DNA of 64,000 bases from Oscillospiraceae bacterium (GCA_022846075.1 AP025582.1:1922001-1986000), one strand, 5' to 3'; positions 23,786-32,991 are shown, numbered from the stretch's first letter. The notes: generated by a model from the letters alone, not told the origin. A program made the numbers and translations.

Positions 23786-25531
23786 ATGCAGCAAACACAA
23801 AGCCCACTGCTGCGGTTGTGGCAGCTGGGCAAGGATCATCACGGTGGCCTGATTGCCGCCATCTTCTGCGCGGTGGCGGGTGTCCTGCTGGGTCTGCTGC
23901 CGTATCTCTCGGCAGGGCGTATCCTGGTAGCGCTTCTCACCGGGCAGCGGGACTGGAACTTCTATCTTCTGTGGTGCATGGTGGCCCTTGGTGGCTATCT
24001 GGCCAAAACTCTGCTTTACAATCTGGCGCTCTCCCTCTCCCACAAGGCCACCTTCCAGATCCTGCGTGACATCCGGAAGATGGTTCTGTCCAAAATGCCC
24101 CGCTTACCCTTGGGAGACATTCTGGACACCTCCAGCGGACGGCTCAAACAGATCGTGGTAGATCAGGTGGAGAGTATGGAGACGACACTGGCCCACCTGC
24201 TGCCGGAGATGACCTCCAATCTGCTGGCGCCGGTATGCGTTCTCGTGTATCTGTTTACGCTGGACTGGCGCATGGCATTGCTGAGTCTGGTGTCCATTCC
24301 TGTGGGCATGGCTTTTATGATGGCCATCATGGGCAGCTATGGCAAGGACTATCAGGGTGCGGTGGAGACGACCCAGGCCATGAACGAGACCATTGTGGAA
24401 TACATCGGCGGCATTGAGGTCATCAAGGCCTTCAATCAGGGAAAGAACTCCTATGAGAAGTTCTCCTCCCGGGTGCGGGCCAATGCTACCTACTACTACA
24501 ACTGGATGAAGAAATGCCAGTTCGGAATGGCGCTGGCCTATGCCATCGCGCCCACCACCCTTATCACGGTGCTGCCTGTGGGCTGGATCTTCTACACGGA
24601 CGGCAGTTTGTCCGCGGAGGTATTTCTCACCACCATCATCCTGTCCATGAGCATAGTGGGGCCTCTCATTGCCGCCATGGGCTTTGTGGATAATCTTGCC
24701 AAGGTGGGTACCATCGTAGGTTCGGTGGACGAGATCCTCCTGAAGCCGGAGCAGGATCACGGAACACAGCCGGCACAGCTGGGAAGACCGGATATCGCCT
24801 TGGATCATGTCTCCTTTGGGTATGCCCAGGACAAGGAGAACCTCCACAACATCTCCCTCACCATTCCGGCCGGCAGCCTCACCGCTTTGGTTGGTCCCTC
24901 CGGTTCGGGCAAGTCCACCATTGCCAAGCTCATCGCCGGTTTCTGGGATGTGACCGAGGGCCGCATCACCCTGGGCGGCGTGGAGGAAAGCCGTATCCCG
25001 CTGGAACAACTCTATGACCAGGTGGCCTTTGTTTCTCAGGACAATTACCTCTTTGACGATACCATCCGGGAAAATATCCGTATGGGCCGGGTAAATGCCA
25101 CGGATCAAGAAGTGGAACAAGTCGCCAAAGCCGCCGGATGCGACGGTTTCATCCGCCAGTTGGAGCATGGCTATGACACCCGGGTGGGCGGCGGAGGCGC
25201 CCATCTCTCCGGAGGAGAGCGGCAGCGTATCGCCATCGCCCGGGCCATGCTGAAAAACGCCCCCGTGGTGATTCTGGACGAGGCCACCGCCTACATTGAT
25301 CCGGAGAATGAAGCAGTGGTCCAGCGGGCAGTGGCAAAACTGGTGGAGGGTAAGACGGTCATCGTCATTGCCCACCGCCTGTCCACCATCACCGGCGCTG
25401 ATCAGATCGTGGTGGTGAAGGATGGAAGCATCGAGGCGCAGGGCAGGCATGAAGACCTGTTGCGCCATTGTCCGTTGTACGCCGATCTGTGGCAGGCTCA
25501 CATGGGCGCAAAGGAGGGAGAAACGGTATGA
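23786..25531 (+). CDS. ABC half-transporter, YbtP-like (pair 2, subunit A)
   Basis: A 581-residue TMD-NBD fusion. NBD: GPSGSGKST, LSGGERQRIAIARA, VILDEATAYIDPENE, AHRLSTI. The ATAYIDPENE Walker B marks it as the A-type subunit. It is coupled to the next gene by a 4-base ATGA overlap. Probable importer of a ferric chelate as heterodimer with subunit B; direction inferred from family and box. Confidence 0.9.
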   Translation: MQQTQSPLLRLWQLGKDHHGGLIAAIFCAVAGVLLGLLPYLSAGRILVALLTGQRDWNFYLLWCMVALGGYLAKTLLYNLALSLSHKATFQILRDIRKMVLSKMPRLPLGDILDTSSGRLKQIVVDQVESMETTLAHLLPEMTSNLLAPVCVLVYLFTLDWRMALLSLVSIPVGMAFMMAIMGSYGKDYQGAVETTQAMNETIVEYIGGIEVIKAFNQGKNSYEKFSSRVRANATYYYNWMKKCQFGMALAYAIAPTTLITVLPVGWIFYTDGSLSAEVFLTTIILSMSIVGPLIAAMGFVDNLAKVGTIVGSVDEILLKPEQDHGTQPAQLGRPDIALDHVSFGYAQDKENLHNISLTIPAGSLTALVGPSGSGKSTIAKLIAGFWDVTEGRITLGGVEESRIPLEQLYDQVAFVSQDNYLFDDTIRENIRMGRVNATDQEVEQVAKAAGCDGFIRQLEHGYDTRVGGGGAHLSGGERQRIAIARAMLKNAPVVILDEATAYIDPENEAVVQRAVAKLVEGKTVIVIAHRLSTITGADQIVVVKDGSIEAQGRHEDLLRHCPLYADLWQAHMGAKEGETV

Positions 25532-27258
25532 TCGAGACATTCAGAGGTATCTGGCGGTTTGCCGGTAAGGAACAGCGCAACATCCGGCGCTCGGTGATCG
25601 CCTGCTTTTTCAATGCGGTATTCCATATGTTTGAGATTGCCGCCATCTACTACACCATCCTGGCTCTGCTGGATGGAAAAACCGGCCCTGCCACGGCGTG
25701 GCAGGCGCTGGGTCTGTTGGCAGTCAGTATTCTGGGCAGCGCCGTGACCAAGTATTTCTCCCAACTCCAGCAGACCCACGCCGGGTACTTCATGGCGGCC
25801 AATAAGCGCGTGGCCATCGGGCAGCGGATGAAATCCGTCCCCATGGGCTACTTCAACGACAACAGCCTGGGAGAGCTCACCGGGGTCTGCACCACTGTAC
25901 TGGACAATGTGGAGACTGTGGCCCCCATGGTGTTGGTGACCATGCTGGGCGGGATGCTCAACGCTCTGGTCTTTACGGTGATGATCCTGATTTTTGACTG
26001 GCGGATCGGTCTCATTGTGGTGGCGGCCACAGCAGTTTATTTGTTCATCACCTCGGCCATGGAGCAAAAATCCGCCGCCCTCGCCCCGCACCGTCAGAAG
26101 TCCGGGGCCAAGTTGGTGGAGGCGGTGCTGGAGTATGTGCAGGGCATGAGCGTGGTGAAGTCCTTCAACCTCACCGGACGGGGTGACCGCACCTTGCAGG
26201 AAGCACTGGAATACAACTGCCGCAGCAACCTGAACATCGAAAAGATGTTCACCCCTTATATTATGGCGCAGGGGATCGCGCTCCAGCTGGGAAGCGTGGC
26301 CATGATGCTTGCGGCGGTATGGTTCTATCTCTCCGGAACGATGATTCTGGCCAACGCTCTGATGGTGGTCATCATGTCCTTCCTGGTCTTTGCTCAGATC
26401 TCCTCGGCGGGCAGCGGCATGTCCCTGCTGCGTATCGTCAGCAGCTGCATGGCCCATGCCGATGAGACGGACGCCATGCCCCAGCTGGCAGAGACCGGTC
26501 GGGCCGGCACGCCCAGGGAGCACAGCATTACCTTCGACCATGTTTCGTTCTCTTATGACCAGCGGCCTATCCTGCGGGATGTATCCTTCGCCATCCCGGA
26601 CAGAACCACCACCGCCATCGTGGGCCCCAGCGGTTCCGGGAAAACCACACTGTGTAATCTCATCGCCCGGTTCTGGGATGTGGAGAGCGGCACCGTCCTT
26701 GTGGGCGGTCAGAATGTGAAGGACTATACTCTGGAGGACCTGATGGATCAGATCTCCATGGTATTTCAGAGAGTCTATCTCTTTGCCGACACGGTGGAAA
26801 ACAATATCAAGTTTGGACGCCCCAATGCCACCCACGAGGAAGTGGTGGCCGCGGCGAAGAAGGCCTGCTGCCACGACTTCATTCTCACCCTGCCCCAAGG
26901 CTATGACACCGTCATCGGCGAGGGTGGTTCCAGTCTTTCCGGCGGCGAGAAGCAGCGCATCTCCATTGCCCGGGCTATCCTGAAGGATGCTCCCATCGTG
27001 ATTCTGGATGAAGCCACCGCCAATGTAGACCCGGAGAATGAGGACCGGTTGCAAAAGGCCATTGAAGCCCTGACTCGGAACAAGACCATTCTGATGATCG
27101 CTCACCGGCTGAAGACGGTCCGCAACGCCGACCAGATCCTGGTGCTGGACGGCGGACAGATCGTTCAGCGGGGCACCCACAGCCAGCTCATGGCCCAGGA
27201 GGGCCTGTATCAAGCGTTCGTATCCGGCCGTAAAGAGTCCGGCCAGTGGAAGCTCTAA
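25528..27258 (+). CDS. ABC half-transporter, YbtQ-like (pair 2, subunit B)
   Basis: A 576-residue TMD-NBD fusion with GPSGSGKTT, LSGGEKQRISIARA, VILDEATANVDPENE and AHRLKTV. Starts at the ATG overlapping the stop of subunit A; an apparent upstream start at 25468 lies inside the previous gene. B-type subunit by its ATANVD motif. The pattern of six helices per subunit is visible as hydrophobic blocks in the first 310 residues. Confidence 0.9.
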   Translation: MIETFRGIWRFAGKEQRNIRRSVIACFFNAVFHMFEIAAIYYTILALLDGKTGPATAWQALGLLAVSILGSAVTKYFSQLQQTHAGYFMAANKRVAIGQRMKSVPMGYFNDNSLGELTGVCTTVLDNVETVAPMVLVTMLGGMLNALVFTVMILIFDWRIGLIVVAATAVYLFITSAMEQKSAALAPHRQKSGAKLVEAVLEYVQGMSVVKSFNLTGRGDRTLQEALEYNCRSNLNIEKMFTPYIMAQGIALQLGSVAMMLAAVWFYLSGTMILANALMVVIMSFLVFAQISSAGSGMSLLRIVSSCMAHADETDAMPQLAETGRAGTPREHSITFDHVSFSYDQRPILRDVSFAIPDRTTTAIVGPSGSGKTTLCNLIARFWDVESGTVLVGGQNVKDYTLEDLMDQISMVFQRVYLFADTVENNIKFGRPNATHEEVVAAAKKACCHDFILTLPQGYDTVIGEGGSSLSGGEKQRISIARAILKDAPIVILDEATANVDPENEDRLQKAIEALTRNKTILMIAHRLKTVRNADQILVLDGGQIVQRGTHSQLMAQEGLYQAFVSGRKESGQWKL

Positions 27259-27290
27259 GAGGAGGAACGCCCAAACCATCATGAAAAGAG

Positions 27291-27324
27291 GAGTGCCGCC
27301 ACCGGGTATATTCCGGCGGCACTC
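27291..27324 (+). terminator. Hairpin after ABC pair 2
   Basis: GAGTGCCGCC (27291-27300) pairs with GGCGGCACTC (27315-27324); followed by TTGTTGTG, a weak T-tract. Confidence 0.6.
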
Positions 27325-27383
27325 TTGTTGTGTCCGGGAGATTGCGCTTGAAGGGGCAATTGATACTGAAAATGGAAAATCAC

Positions 27384-27412
27384 TTGACTGGTTAGCGTTT
27401 GCTAACTATAAT
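27384..27412 (+). promoter_or_regulatory. Promoter with embedded DtxR-type box 7
   Basis: TTGACT (27384-27389), a 17-base spacer, TATAAT (27407-27412). The spacer contains the exact box GTTAGC-GTTT-GCTAAC (27391-27406), so repressor binding would directly block RNA polymerase. This is the clearest operator-promoter overlap in the window and drives the methyltransferase operon. Confidence 0.9.
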
Positions 27413-27447
27413 CAAGCGTAGAGTACCGTGTCTTTTGAGGAGGGCCT

Positions 27448-28293
27448 ATGGAGAAGTACAAAATCGAGAAGGACTCCGTGCAGGAGACGCTCATCATCCC
27501 GCTGTATGGCCGGTGGATCTGCTCGCGGCGGTTCCCCGGACTGTATCAGGATGCCGCGGCGGCCATACTGATGGAGAAGGTGGACTACGACTTCTCCCCT
27601 TTGGAGCGGCGGGCAAACGGTCTGATGCAGACCTTCGGCGCGCTGGAGGTCGCCATGCGCCAGAATGACCTCGCCTGGGAGGTGCGGGACTATCTGAATG
27701 CCCATTCCAGAGCGGCCGTCATCAATCTGGGCTGCGGTCTGGACAACACCGGGCGGGCCTGTGACAACGGCCGGTGCAGCATCTGGAATATCGACCTGCC
27801 GGATGTGATTGAACTGCGGGATCGCCTGCTTCCACCCGGAGAGCGGGAGAAAAACCTGACCTTTGATCTGAAAGACCCGCGCTGGATGGATGCCGTCCGC
27901 AATGATCCTGATGATGGGGTGGTGCTGTTTGCCGCCGGGGTCTTCTATTACTTCACGACAGAAGAGGTGAAAGCTCTGGTCACAGGCATCGCAAAACGCT
28001 TCCCAGGAGGGCGGCTGGTCTTTGACGCGGCCGGGCAAACGGCTGTCCGGCTGATGCTGAAAACCTGGGTGAAGCAGGCGGGCATCCGGGATGTGGGGGC
28101 CTATTTCTCCGTCAAGGACGCCAAGGGGGAGCTGGAGCCCTGGTCGCCGCTGTTTTCTGTTTCCAGCCGGGGCTATATGCTGGGCTATCAATCGCTTCAT
28201 GATCCGGCGGTTCGCCCCGTCCACCGGCTGCTGGCGAAGCTGGCCGACGGACCGATGCGCCTCCAGATCGTCCGGATTGACTTTGCAGAATGA
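27448..28293 (+). CDS. LCM-type SAM-dependent methyltransferase 1
   Basis: A 281-residue methyltransferase of the leucine carboxyl methyltransferase (PF04072, Ppm1/Tcmp) type. Motif I is AVINLGCGLDNTGRAC (about 90-105), followed by WNIDLPDVIELRDRLLP and an FDAAGQTA block. Members methylate carboxyl or hydroxyl groups of small molecules as well as proteins. It is the first gene behind the box-7 promoter, Shine-Dalgarno GGAGGG 8 bases upstream. A paralogue closes the same operon (30733-31557); the two share the GCGL motif, DLP and overall length. Substrate unknown. Confidence 0.88.
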   Translation: MEKYKIEKDSVQETLIIPLYGRWICSRRFPGLYQDAAAAILMEKVDYDFSPLERRANGLMQTFGALEVAMRQNDLAWEVRDYLNAHSRAAVINLGCGLDNTGRACDNGRCSIWNIDLPDVIELRDRLLPPGEREKNLTFDLKDPRWMDAVRNDPDDGVVLFAAGVFYYFTTEEVKALVTGIAKRFPGGRLVFDAAGQTAVRLMLKTWVKQAGIRDVGAYFSVKDAKGELEPWSPLFSVSSRGYMLGYQSLHDPAVRPVHRLLAKLADGPMRLQIVRIDFAE

Positions 28294-28354
28294 TGATACC
28301 TAACCGATTTTTTCCACCCAGAATACGAGCAGATGATCGTGATAGGGGATGTGT

Positions 28355-28870
28355 ATGAACTGGACGCGCACCGTTTTGGACGGGTTCGCTATGGCGGCCT
28401 ACTTTAACCTGTTTGCCGGACTGGTGGCGCTGTATAAGCCTCGGCTGATGTTCCCCGGTTATCCGCCCGCCATCATCAAGGCGGCAAAAGATCCGCCCAC
28501 CAGTGCGGAAAACCGCTTTTACTGGATTTGGATCTGTTTTGGGGAGCTGCTGCCCCTTCTGCTTTATGGCGCGGTCAGTACCATGGAGGGTGGGACAACA
28601 GGGTTCTGGCCTCTGGCTCTGACCGGGTATATCCAGTGGATGATGGTCAATTTCTGCGACCTGTTCTTTCTGGATTTTTGGCTGGTTCAGAGGAAGGCGA
28701 AAAGACGGTTTATCATTCCGGGGACCGAAGGGCACCCCGGCTACAGGTTCAACGCCTGGATGAAGGACTACGCTCTGCCGGAGCACCTGCTCCAGTGGCC
28801 GTTTTTGATGTGTCCCATCCTGGCGGCAGCCCAGGCAGGGCTGGGGCTGCTCATCGATATATTTTGGTGA
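28355..28870 (+). CDS. Multi-span membrane protein of unknown function
   Basis: A 171-residue protein with about four hydrophobic segments (near residues 8-26, 55-75, 83-102 and 148-169) and a basic loop (WLVQRKAKRRFIIPG). No motif I recognise. I chose the third start codon (28355) because AGGGG is about 8 bases upstream. It lies 61 bases after the methyltransferase and before three more, so it may bring the enzymes' substrate to or across the membrane; that is inference. Confidence 0.7.
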   Translation: MNWTRTVLDGFAMAAYFNLFAGLVALYKPRLMFPGYPPAIIKAAKDPPTSAENRFYWIWICFGELLPLLLYGAVSTMEGGTTGFWPLALTGYIQWMMVNFCDLFFLDFWLVQRKAKRRFIIPGTEGHPGYRFNAWMKDYALPEHLLQWPFLMCPILAAAQAGLGLLIDIFW

Positions 28871-29035
28871 ACGGTAAGAAAACAAGATGTGCCGCATGAC
28901 TGCTCCTTTTCAAATCATCAGTCCGGCAGTCAAGATGATGGGGTACAAAAATTGTTTCCCATACCCCCAGAGGGGCCGCTGGAGGAAGGGAAAAAAGATG
29001 AATGAAGAGTGTGGCTTTCAGCAGCATTCGATGAC

Positions 29036-29140
29036 ATGATTCCGAAGATATCAGTGAAAAAGCGCTCCAATGTGGGGCCCGCACTGTTTGGTACCAGCTC
29101 TGCCCTCATGATGACGCTGGATGTGGCGCTGGGTGCTTGA
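29036..29140 (+). CDS. 34-residue possible small protein
   Basis: A short frame in the 288-base gap between the membrane protein and the next methyltransferase. It begins MIPKISVKKRSNVGP, then a hydrophobic stretch (ALFGTSSALMMTLDVALGA). It overlaps by ATGA a 13-residue frame at 28998-29039 that has GGAGGAAGGG in front. It could be a coupled small protein, or the remains of a longer gene. No homologue recognised; low confidence. Confidence 0.3.
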   Translation: MIPKISVKKRSNVGPALFGTSSALMMTLDVALGA

Positions 29141-29158
29141 GTGAGTGAAGGTGAAAAA

Positions 29159-29851
29159 ATGGGACAAGAAGAGCGGATTCAAAAGGCCTACCGGGGATTG
29201 GGAGGCAAACGGACATTTTATGATGGCATGATCACCTGTTCCACCCTGTCAGGCCGGGCGGTGTGCAGTCTGGTATGGGAAATGGGCCGTGCGGAAACCC
29301 AGGACTACCTTTGCGCCGCCCTTTCCGGAATACCGGAGGGGTTTTCCGGAAGACTGCTGGAAGTCCCCGTGGGTACCGGCATACTGACCATGCCCCTCTA
29401 TCGGGAAATGCCGGAGGCGGAGATCACCTGCCTGGATTACTCGCCGGAGATGCTGGAGCGGGCAAAATCCCGGGGCGAGGGACTTGCCCATGTGCGCTTT
29501 CAGCAGGGGGATGTGGGGGCGCTGCCCTTTGGGAACAGCAGCTTCGACATCGTGCTCTCGCTCAACGGCTTTCATGCGTTTCCGGACAAGGAGGCCGCCT
29601 GGCGGGAGATCTTTCGTGTACTGCGGCCCGGCGGAGTTTTTTGCGGCTGCTTCTATGTGCGGGGACAAAACCGCCGCACGGACTGGCTAATCCGCAGGCT
29701 GTATGTGCCAAAGGGCTGGTTCACCCCGCCCTTTGAGACGGCGGAGAGCCTGCGGCATCGTCTGGAGGAAACATTCGGGCCTGCAAAGGTCCGCACCGTT
29801 CAGAGCATGGCGTCCTTTGTCTGCCGGAAGGCGAAGGAGAAACACCCGTAA
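29159..29851 (+). CDS. Class I SAM-dependent methyltransferase 2
   Basis: A 230-residue UbiE-like methyltransferase. Motif I is LLEVPVGTGILTMPL (the usual first Gly is replaced by Val), then CLDYSPEMLERAKSRG, DIVLSLNGFHAFPDKE and RVLRPGGVFCGCFY. Start at 29159 with AAGGTG upstream; a GTG at 29141 is possible. Between the membrane protein and the membrane-anchored methyltransferase in the box-7 operon. Confidence 0.88.
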   Translation: MGQEERIQKAYRGLGGKRTFYDGMITCSTLSGRAVCSLVWEMGRAETQDYLCAALSGIPEGFSGRLLEVPVGTGILTMPLYREMPEAEITCLDYSPEMLERAKSRGEGLAHVRFQQGDVGALPFGNSSFDIVLSLNGFHAFPDKEAAWREIFRVLRPGGVFCGCFYVRGQNRRTDWLIRRLYVPKGWFTPPFETAESLRHRLEETFGPAKVRTVQSMASFVCRKAKEKHP

Positions 29852-29892
29852 ACGAATTGTACACAAATATTGAACAACAGGAGGAAAATCAA

Positions 29893-30708
29893 ATGCAGCA
29901 AAAGCGTAATCAACAAGCAGAAATTCGTCTCGGCAGTCACGGCGAAGACTACGGGAGCTGGATGTCCAATCCCGTGTTCTATATTATCGGCGGCATTACG
30001 GCTCTGGCCGTGGTTTTGGCCATACTCTCCTTTTCGGTGTTCCACATCACAGCTCTCGGCGTTCTGCTCTCAGTTGTTACGGCGGCGCTGGCAGCCCTGC
30101 TGGTCTGGATCACATGGATCAGGCGCCAGTATGCCTTTGGCGGCGGCGGGATCATGGAACAGGTTCACCGGGTCGTTCTTTCTCATCTGGACTATGACGG
30201 CCAGGGCAGTCTCTTGGAAGTCGGCTGCGGCTCCGGAGCCCTGTCGATTCGTGCGGCCCTGACCTGGCCGGAGTCAAAGGTCACTGGCATGGACTACTGG
30301 GGAGCTGTTTACAATTACAGCAAGGCCCTCTGTGAGAAAAACGCCGCAAGTGAAGGCGTGGCCTCCCGGTGTGTGTTCCGGTATGGTGACGCCAATCATC
30401 TGGATTTCCCCGATGAGAGTTTTGACGCGGTCATCAGCAACTATGTCTACCACAATGTCATGGGAGCCGATATGCACAAACTGTTGCTGGAGAGCCTGCG
30501 GGTGCTGAAAAAAGGCGGCGTCTTTGCTCTGAATGATGACATGAAGCCCAAGCTGTACGGCGATATGGATGTCTTTGCCCAAAAACTGCGGGAGATGGGC
30601 TATCAGGACGTCCGGCTCATTGATACCGCAGAAGAAGCCTTCGGCTCCCACCGCCGGGCTGCCATGATGATGCTGGGCTCTTCCCGGCTGCTTGTGGGCA
30701 GAAAGTAA
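29893..30708 (+). CDS. Membrane-anchored SAM-dependent methyltransferase 3
   Basis: A 271-residue protein with two N-terminal hydrophobic segments (about 28-46 and 52-74) followed by a cytosolic methyltransferase domain: LLEVGCGSGALSIRA, GMDYWGAVYNYSKALCEKNA, DAVISNYVYHNV, RVLKKGGVFALND. AGGAGG 7 bases before the ATG decides the start; the ORF opens 12 codons earlier. Anchoring suggests a membrane-associated or lipophilic substrate, or a complex with the 171-residue membrane protein. Substrate unknown. Confidence 0.88.
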   Translation: MQQKRNQQAEIRLGSHGEDYGSWMSNPVFYIIGGITALAVVLAILSFSVFHITALGVLLSVVTAALAALLVWITWIRRQYAFGGGGIMEQVHRVVLSHLDYDGQGSLLEVGCGSGALSIRAALTWPESKVTGMDYWGAVYNYSKALCEKNAASEGVASRCVFRYGDANHLDFPDESFDAVISNYVYHNVMGADMHKLLLESLRVLKKGGVFALNDDMKPKLYGDMDVFAQKLREMGYQDVRLIDTAEEAFGSHRRAAMMMLGSSRLLVGRK

Positions 30709-30732
30709 TTCGTCCAAATAGGAGGGTTGATC

Positions 30733-31557
30733 ATGTCCAAGTTGGGTGTTGTAGAGGACACGCTGTTTGTCCCCATGCTGGGCAGGATCTATGCCAGCGA
30801 GTACTGCCCGCAGATCCTGTACGATCCAAAGGCGCTGGAACTGAAAAAGAAACTGCCTTCCAGCCTGCCGGAGCAGGACGGACAGAGCCAGTATACTCTG
30901 CTGGCCTCCGCCGCCCGGTCCGCCAATATGGATCGGTACATCCGGGCGTTTCTGGAGCGCAGGCCGGACGGTGTGATCGTTCAGCTGGGCTGCGGTCTGG
31001 AGACGGCCTATTACCGCTGCGACAATGGAAGGTCGCACTGGTATGCCGTGGATCTGCCCCATGTGGTGGAGTACCGGCGAGAGCTGCTGCCTGAGCCGGA
31101 GCGGGAGACCTATCTTGCCGGAGACGCCTTTGCTGAGGACTGGATCAGACAGATCCGCACGGATGCGCCGGATGCTCCCATTCTGGTCACCGCCGGCGGC
31201 CTGTTCCACTATTTTGAGGAAAGCAAGGTTGTGGGCCTCCTGCGGATGCTCACGGGGTTTGGAGAGATTGAAATCGTCTTTGATACCGTGAGCAAAAGCG
31301 GCATGGCCATGATGCGAAAGAAATACATGAAGCAGGTGGGCCACGGGGATGCTCAGATGTTTTTCTATGTGGATTCCGCGTCGGTGCTGGCCGGGAAAAC
31401 CGGCAGCGGGGTCAGGGTGCTGGCTGAGGAGCCTTATTACCGCCATATCCCCCGAACCGGATTGAAGCTGTCCACCAAGATCAGCATGGCAGTTTCGGAC
31501 CGATTCTGTATGGTGAAGATGGTACATCTCTGTCACAGCGCTAAATTCCATGACTAA
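30733..31557 (+). CDS. LCM-type SAM-dependent methyltransferase 4
   Basis: A 274-residue paralogue of the first gene of the operon: VIVQLGCGLETAYYRCDNGR for motif I, AVDLPHVVEYRRELLPEPERE, then APILVTAGGLFHYFEESKV. ATG 30733 is preceded by GGAGGG at 6 bases. It ends the operon; a small hairpin (GGCGC/GCGCC with TTTT, about 31627-31641) follows. Two LCM-type and two UbiE-type enzymes in one operon suggest successive methylations of one compound. Confidence 0.88.
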   Translation: MSKLGVVEDTLFVPMLGRIYASEYCPQILYDPKALELKKKLPSSLPEQDGQSQYTLLASAARSANMDRYIRAFLERRPDGVIVQLGCGLETAYYRCDNGRSHWYAVDLPHVVEYRRELLPEPERETYLAGDAFAEDWIRQIRTDAPDAPILVTAGGLFHYFEESKVVGLLRMLTGFGEIEIVFDTVSKSGMAMMRKKYMKQVGHGDAQMFFYVDSASVLAGKTGSGVRVLAEEPYYRHIPRTGLKLSTKISMAVSDRFCMVKMVHLCHSAKFHD

Positions 31558-31654
31558 ACGGGATAAAGTCGCCCAATCGGAGCAGAAAGAACGGCGATGT
31601 GTCGCTATACTCAGTAAGGAGGGGCGCGCTGAGCGCCTTTTCTCAGAAATAACG

Positions 31655-31670
31655 GTTAGCATAATCTAAC
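31655..31670. promoter_or_regulatory. DtxR-type box 8
   Basis: GTTAGC-ATAA-TCTAAC (one mismatch), followed at once by TATGTT, a possible -10 as at box 7. Upstream of ECF operon 1. Confidence 0.75.
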
Positions 31671-31694
31671 TATGTTGAAGGAGAGCGGTACATC

Positions 31695-32294
31695 ATGAAC
31701 ACGCAGAAAAAAGGGATGACGGGAAAGGACATCATTACGGTGGGAATTTTCTCCGCCATCTACTTTGTCATCAACTTTGCTTTTATGCTTCTCAGCGGTC
31801 TGCATCCCCTGCTTTGGATCTTGATGCCTGGCCTGATCGCCGTATTTGCGGGTATCCCATTCCTGATGATGTGTACTAAGGTGCCAAAGACCGGCGCAGT
31901 GGTCCTGATGGGCTTTATTACGGCCTTGATCTACTTTGTTACTGGCCAATTTACGGTGGTGATTCTCATTGCTTTTGCGGTGAGCTGCATCCTGGCGGAG
32001 CTTTGCCGGATCTGTAGCCATTACCGGTCTTTCCGTGGTAATGCTCTGGCCTACGTGTTTTTCTCGCTGGGGATGATCGGCTCCCCGCTGCCTGTCTGGA
32101 TCATGCGGGACAGTTTTCTGGCGCAGATCAGCCAGCAGGGAATGCCGGAAGCCTATGTCTCCACCTTGGCGGCATTGACTTCCCCGGGTATGATCGTGGT
32201 TCTGGTGGGGGCGCCTATCGTGGGAGCTATTCTGGGTATCCTGCTGGCCAAAGGAATGTTCCGCAAGCACTTTGAGAAGGCGGGGATTCTGTAA
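31695..32294 (+). CDS. ECF transporter S component, MptD-like (system 1)
   Basis: A 199-residue substrate-binding membrane subunit with about five hydrophobic segments. The start KDIITVGIFSAIYFVINF and the end GMFRKHFEKAGIL are typical of the MptD (Trep_Strep) family of energy-coupling factor S components. It determines the substrate; for this family none is firmly known. The T component starts 2 bases after its stop. The iron box in front points to a metal, a metal chelate or a cofactor needed under iron shortage. Confidence 0.88.
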   Translation: MNTQKKGMTGKDIITVGIFSAIYFVINFAFMLLSGLHPLLWILMPGLIAVFAGIPFLMMCTKVPKTGAVVLMGFITALIYFVTGQFTVVILIAFAVSCILAELCRICSHYRSFRGNALAYVFFSLGMIGSPLPVWIMRDSFLAQISQQGMPEAYVSTLAALTSPGMIVVLVGAPIVGAILGILLAKGMFRKHFEKAGIL

Positions 32295-32295
32295 C

Positions 32296-32991
32296 ATGGA
32301 GGAGGCACGGCGCTGTTTGGTGTTCGACCCCAGGGTGGGTCTTGCTCTGCTGGTTTTCGCCAATCTGGCAGCCTTTAGTGAGCAACCTTTTTGGATGGAA
32401 ATGATATGGATCGGTTTTCTCCTGCTCCTGATGCTGCTCCATCGCTGCTTTGCCATGGTGGGGAAAAGCATCTTGATCTTCGGAGGAATCCTGTGCCTGC
32501 AATACTGGATTCTGCCGGCTGCGCCGGGATGGGTTGCTACCAGCTTCTCTATTTTTGCCAACTATGCCCGCCGAATGATGCCTTGCCTGATGCTCGGCTT
32601 TCTGATGCTTCGCCGGACGCCTATGCCTTATCTGGTGGCTGGAATGCGGAAGATCCATTTCCCTCAGCGGCTGATCGTAGCCGTCTCGGTGACGCTGCGG
32701 TACTTCCCAGCCATTCGGGAAGAGACAGGCTATATCCGCGATGCAATGCGATTGCGGGGCATCCGGGGATTGGCAAAGCTGGAGGGAATCATGGTTCCCC
32801 TGATGGTCTCCGCTACCGGCACTGCGGAGGAGCTGTCCGCAGCGGCAGTAACCCGGGGAATCGAGGACCCGGCGCCTAAGACCAGTCTGGTGGAGCTGTG
32901 GGCCTCGCCGGTGGACAGCGCCGCATTTGTCGTGGGCGTGGGGTTGACTGCTGCCCTTCTGGCGGCCAAATTGGGGGTGTTTCCATGGTAG
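32296..32991 (+). CDS. ECF transporter T component, CbiQ/EcfT-like (system 1)
   Basis: A 231-residue membrane subunit that couples the S component to the ATPases. The cytosolic helices carry the typical coupling motifs, SVTLRYFPAIREETGYIRDAMRLRGI (Ala-Arg-Gly type) and SAAAVTRGIEDP. ATG 32296 directly follows the S-component stop; it overlaps the ATPase gene by 7 bases. Part of a compact S-T-A operon. Confidence 0.9.
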   Translation: MEEARRCLVFDPRVGLALLVFANLAAFSEQPFWMEMIWIGFLLLLMLLHRCFAMVGKSILIFGGILCLQYWILPAAPGWVATSFSIFANYARRMMPCLMLGFLMLRRTPMPYLVAGMRKIHFPQRLIVAVSVTLRYFPAIREETGYIRDAMRLRGIRGLAKLEGIMVPLMVSATGTAEELSAAAVTRGIEDPAPKTSLVELWASPVDSAAFVVGVGLTAALLAAKLGVFPW

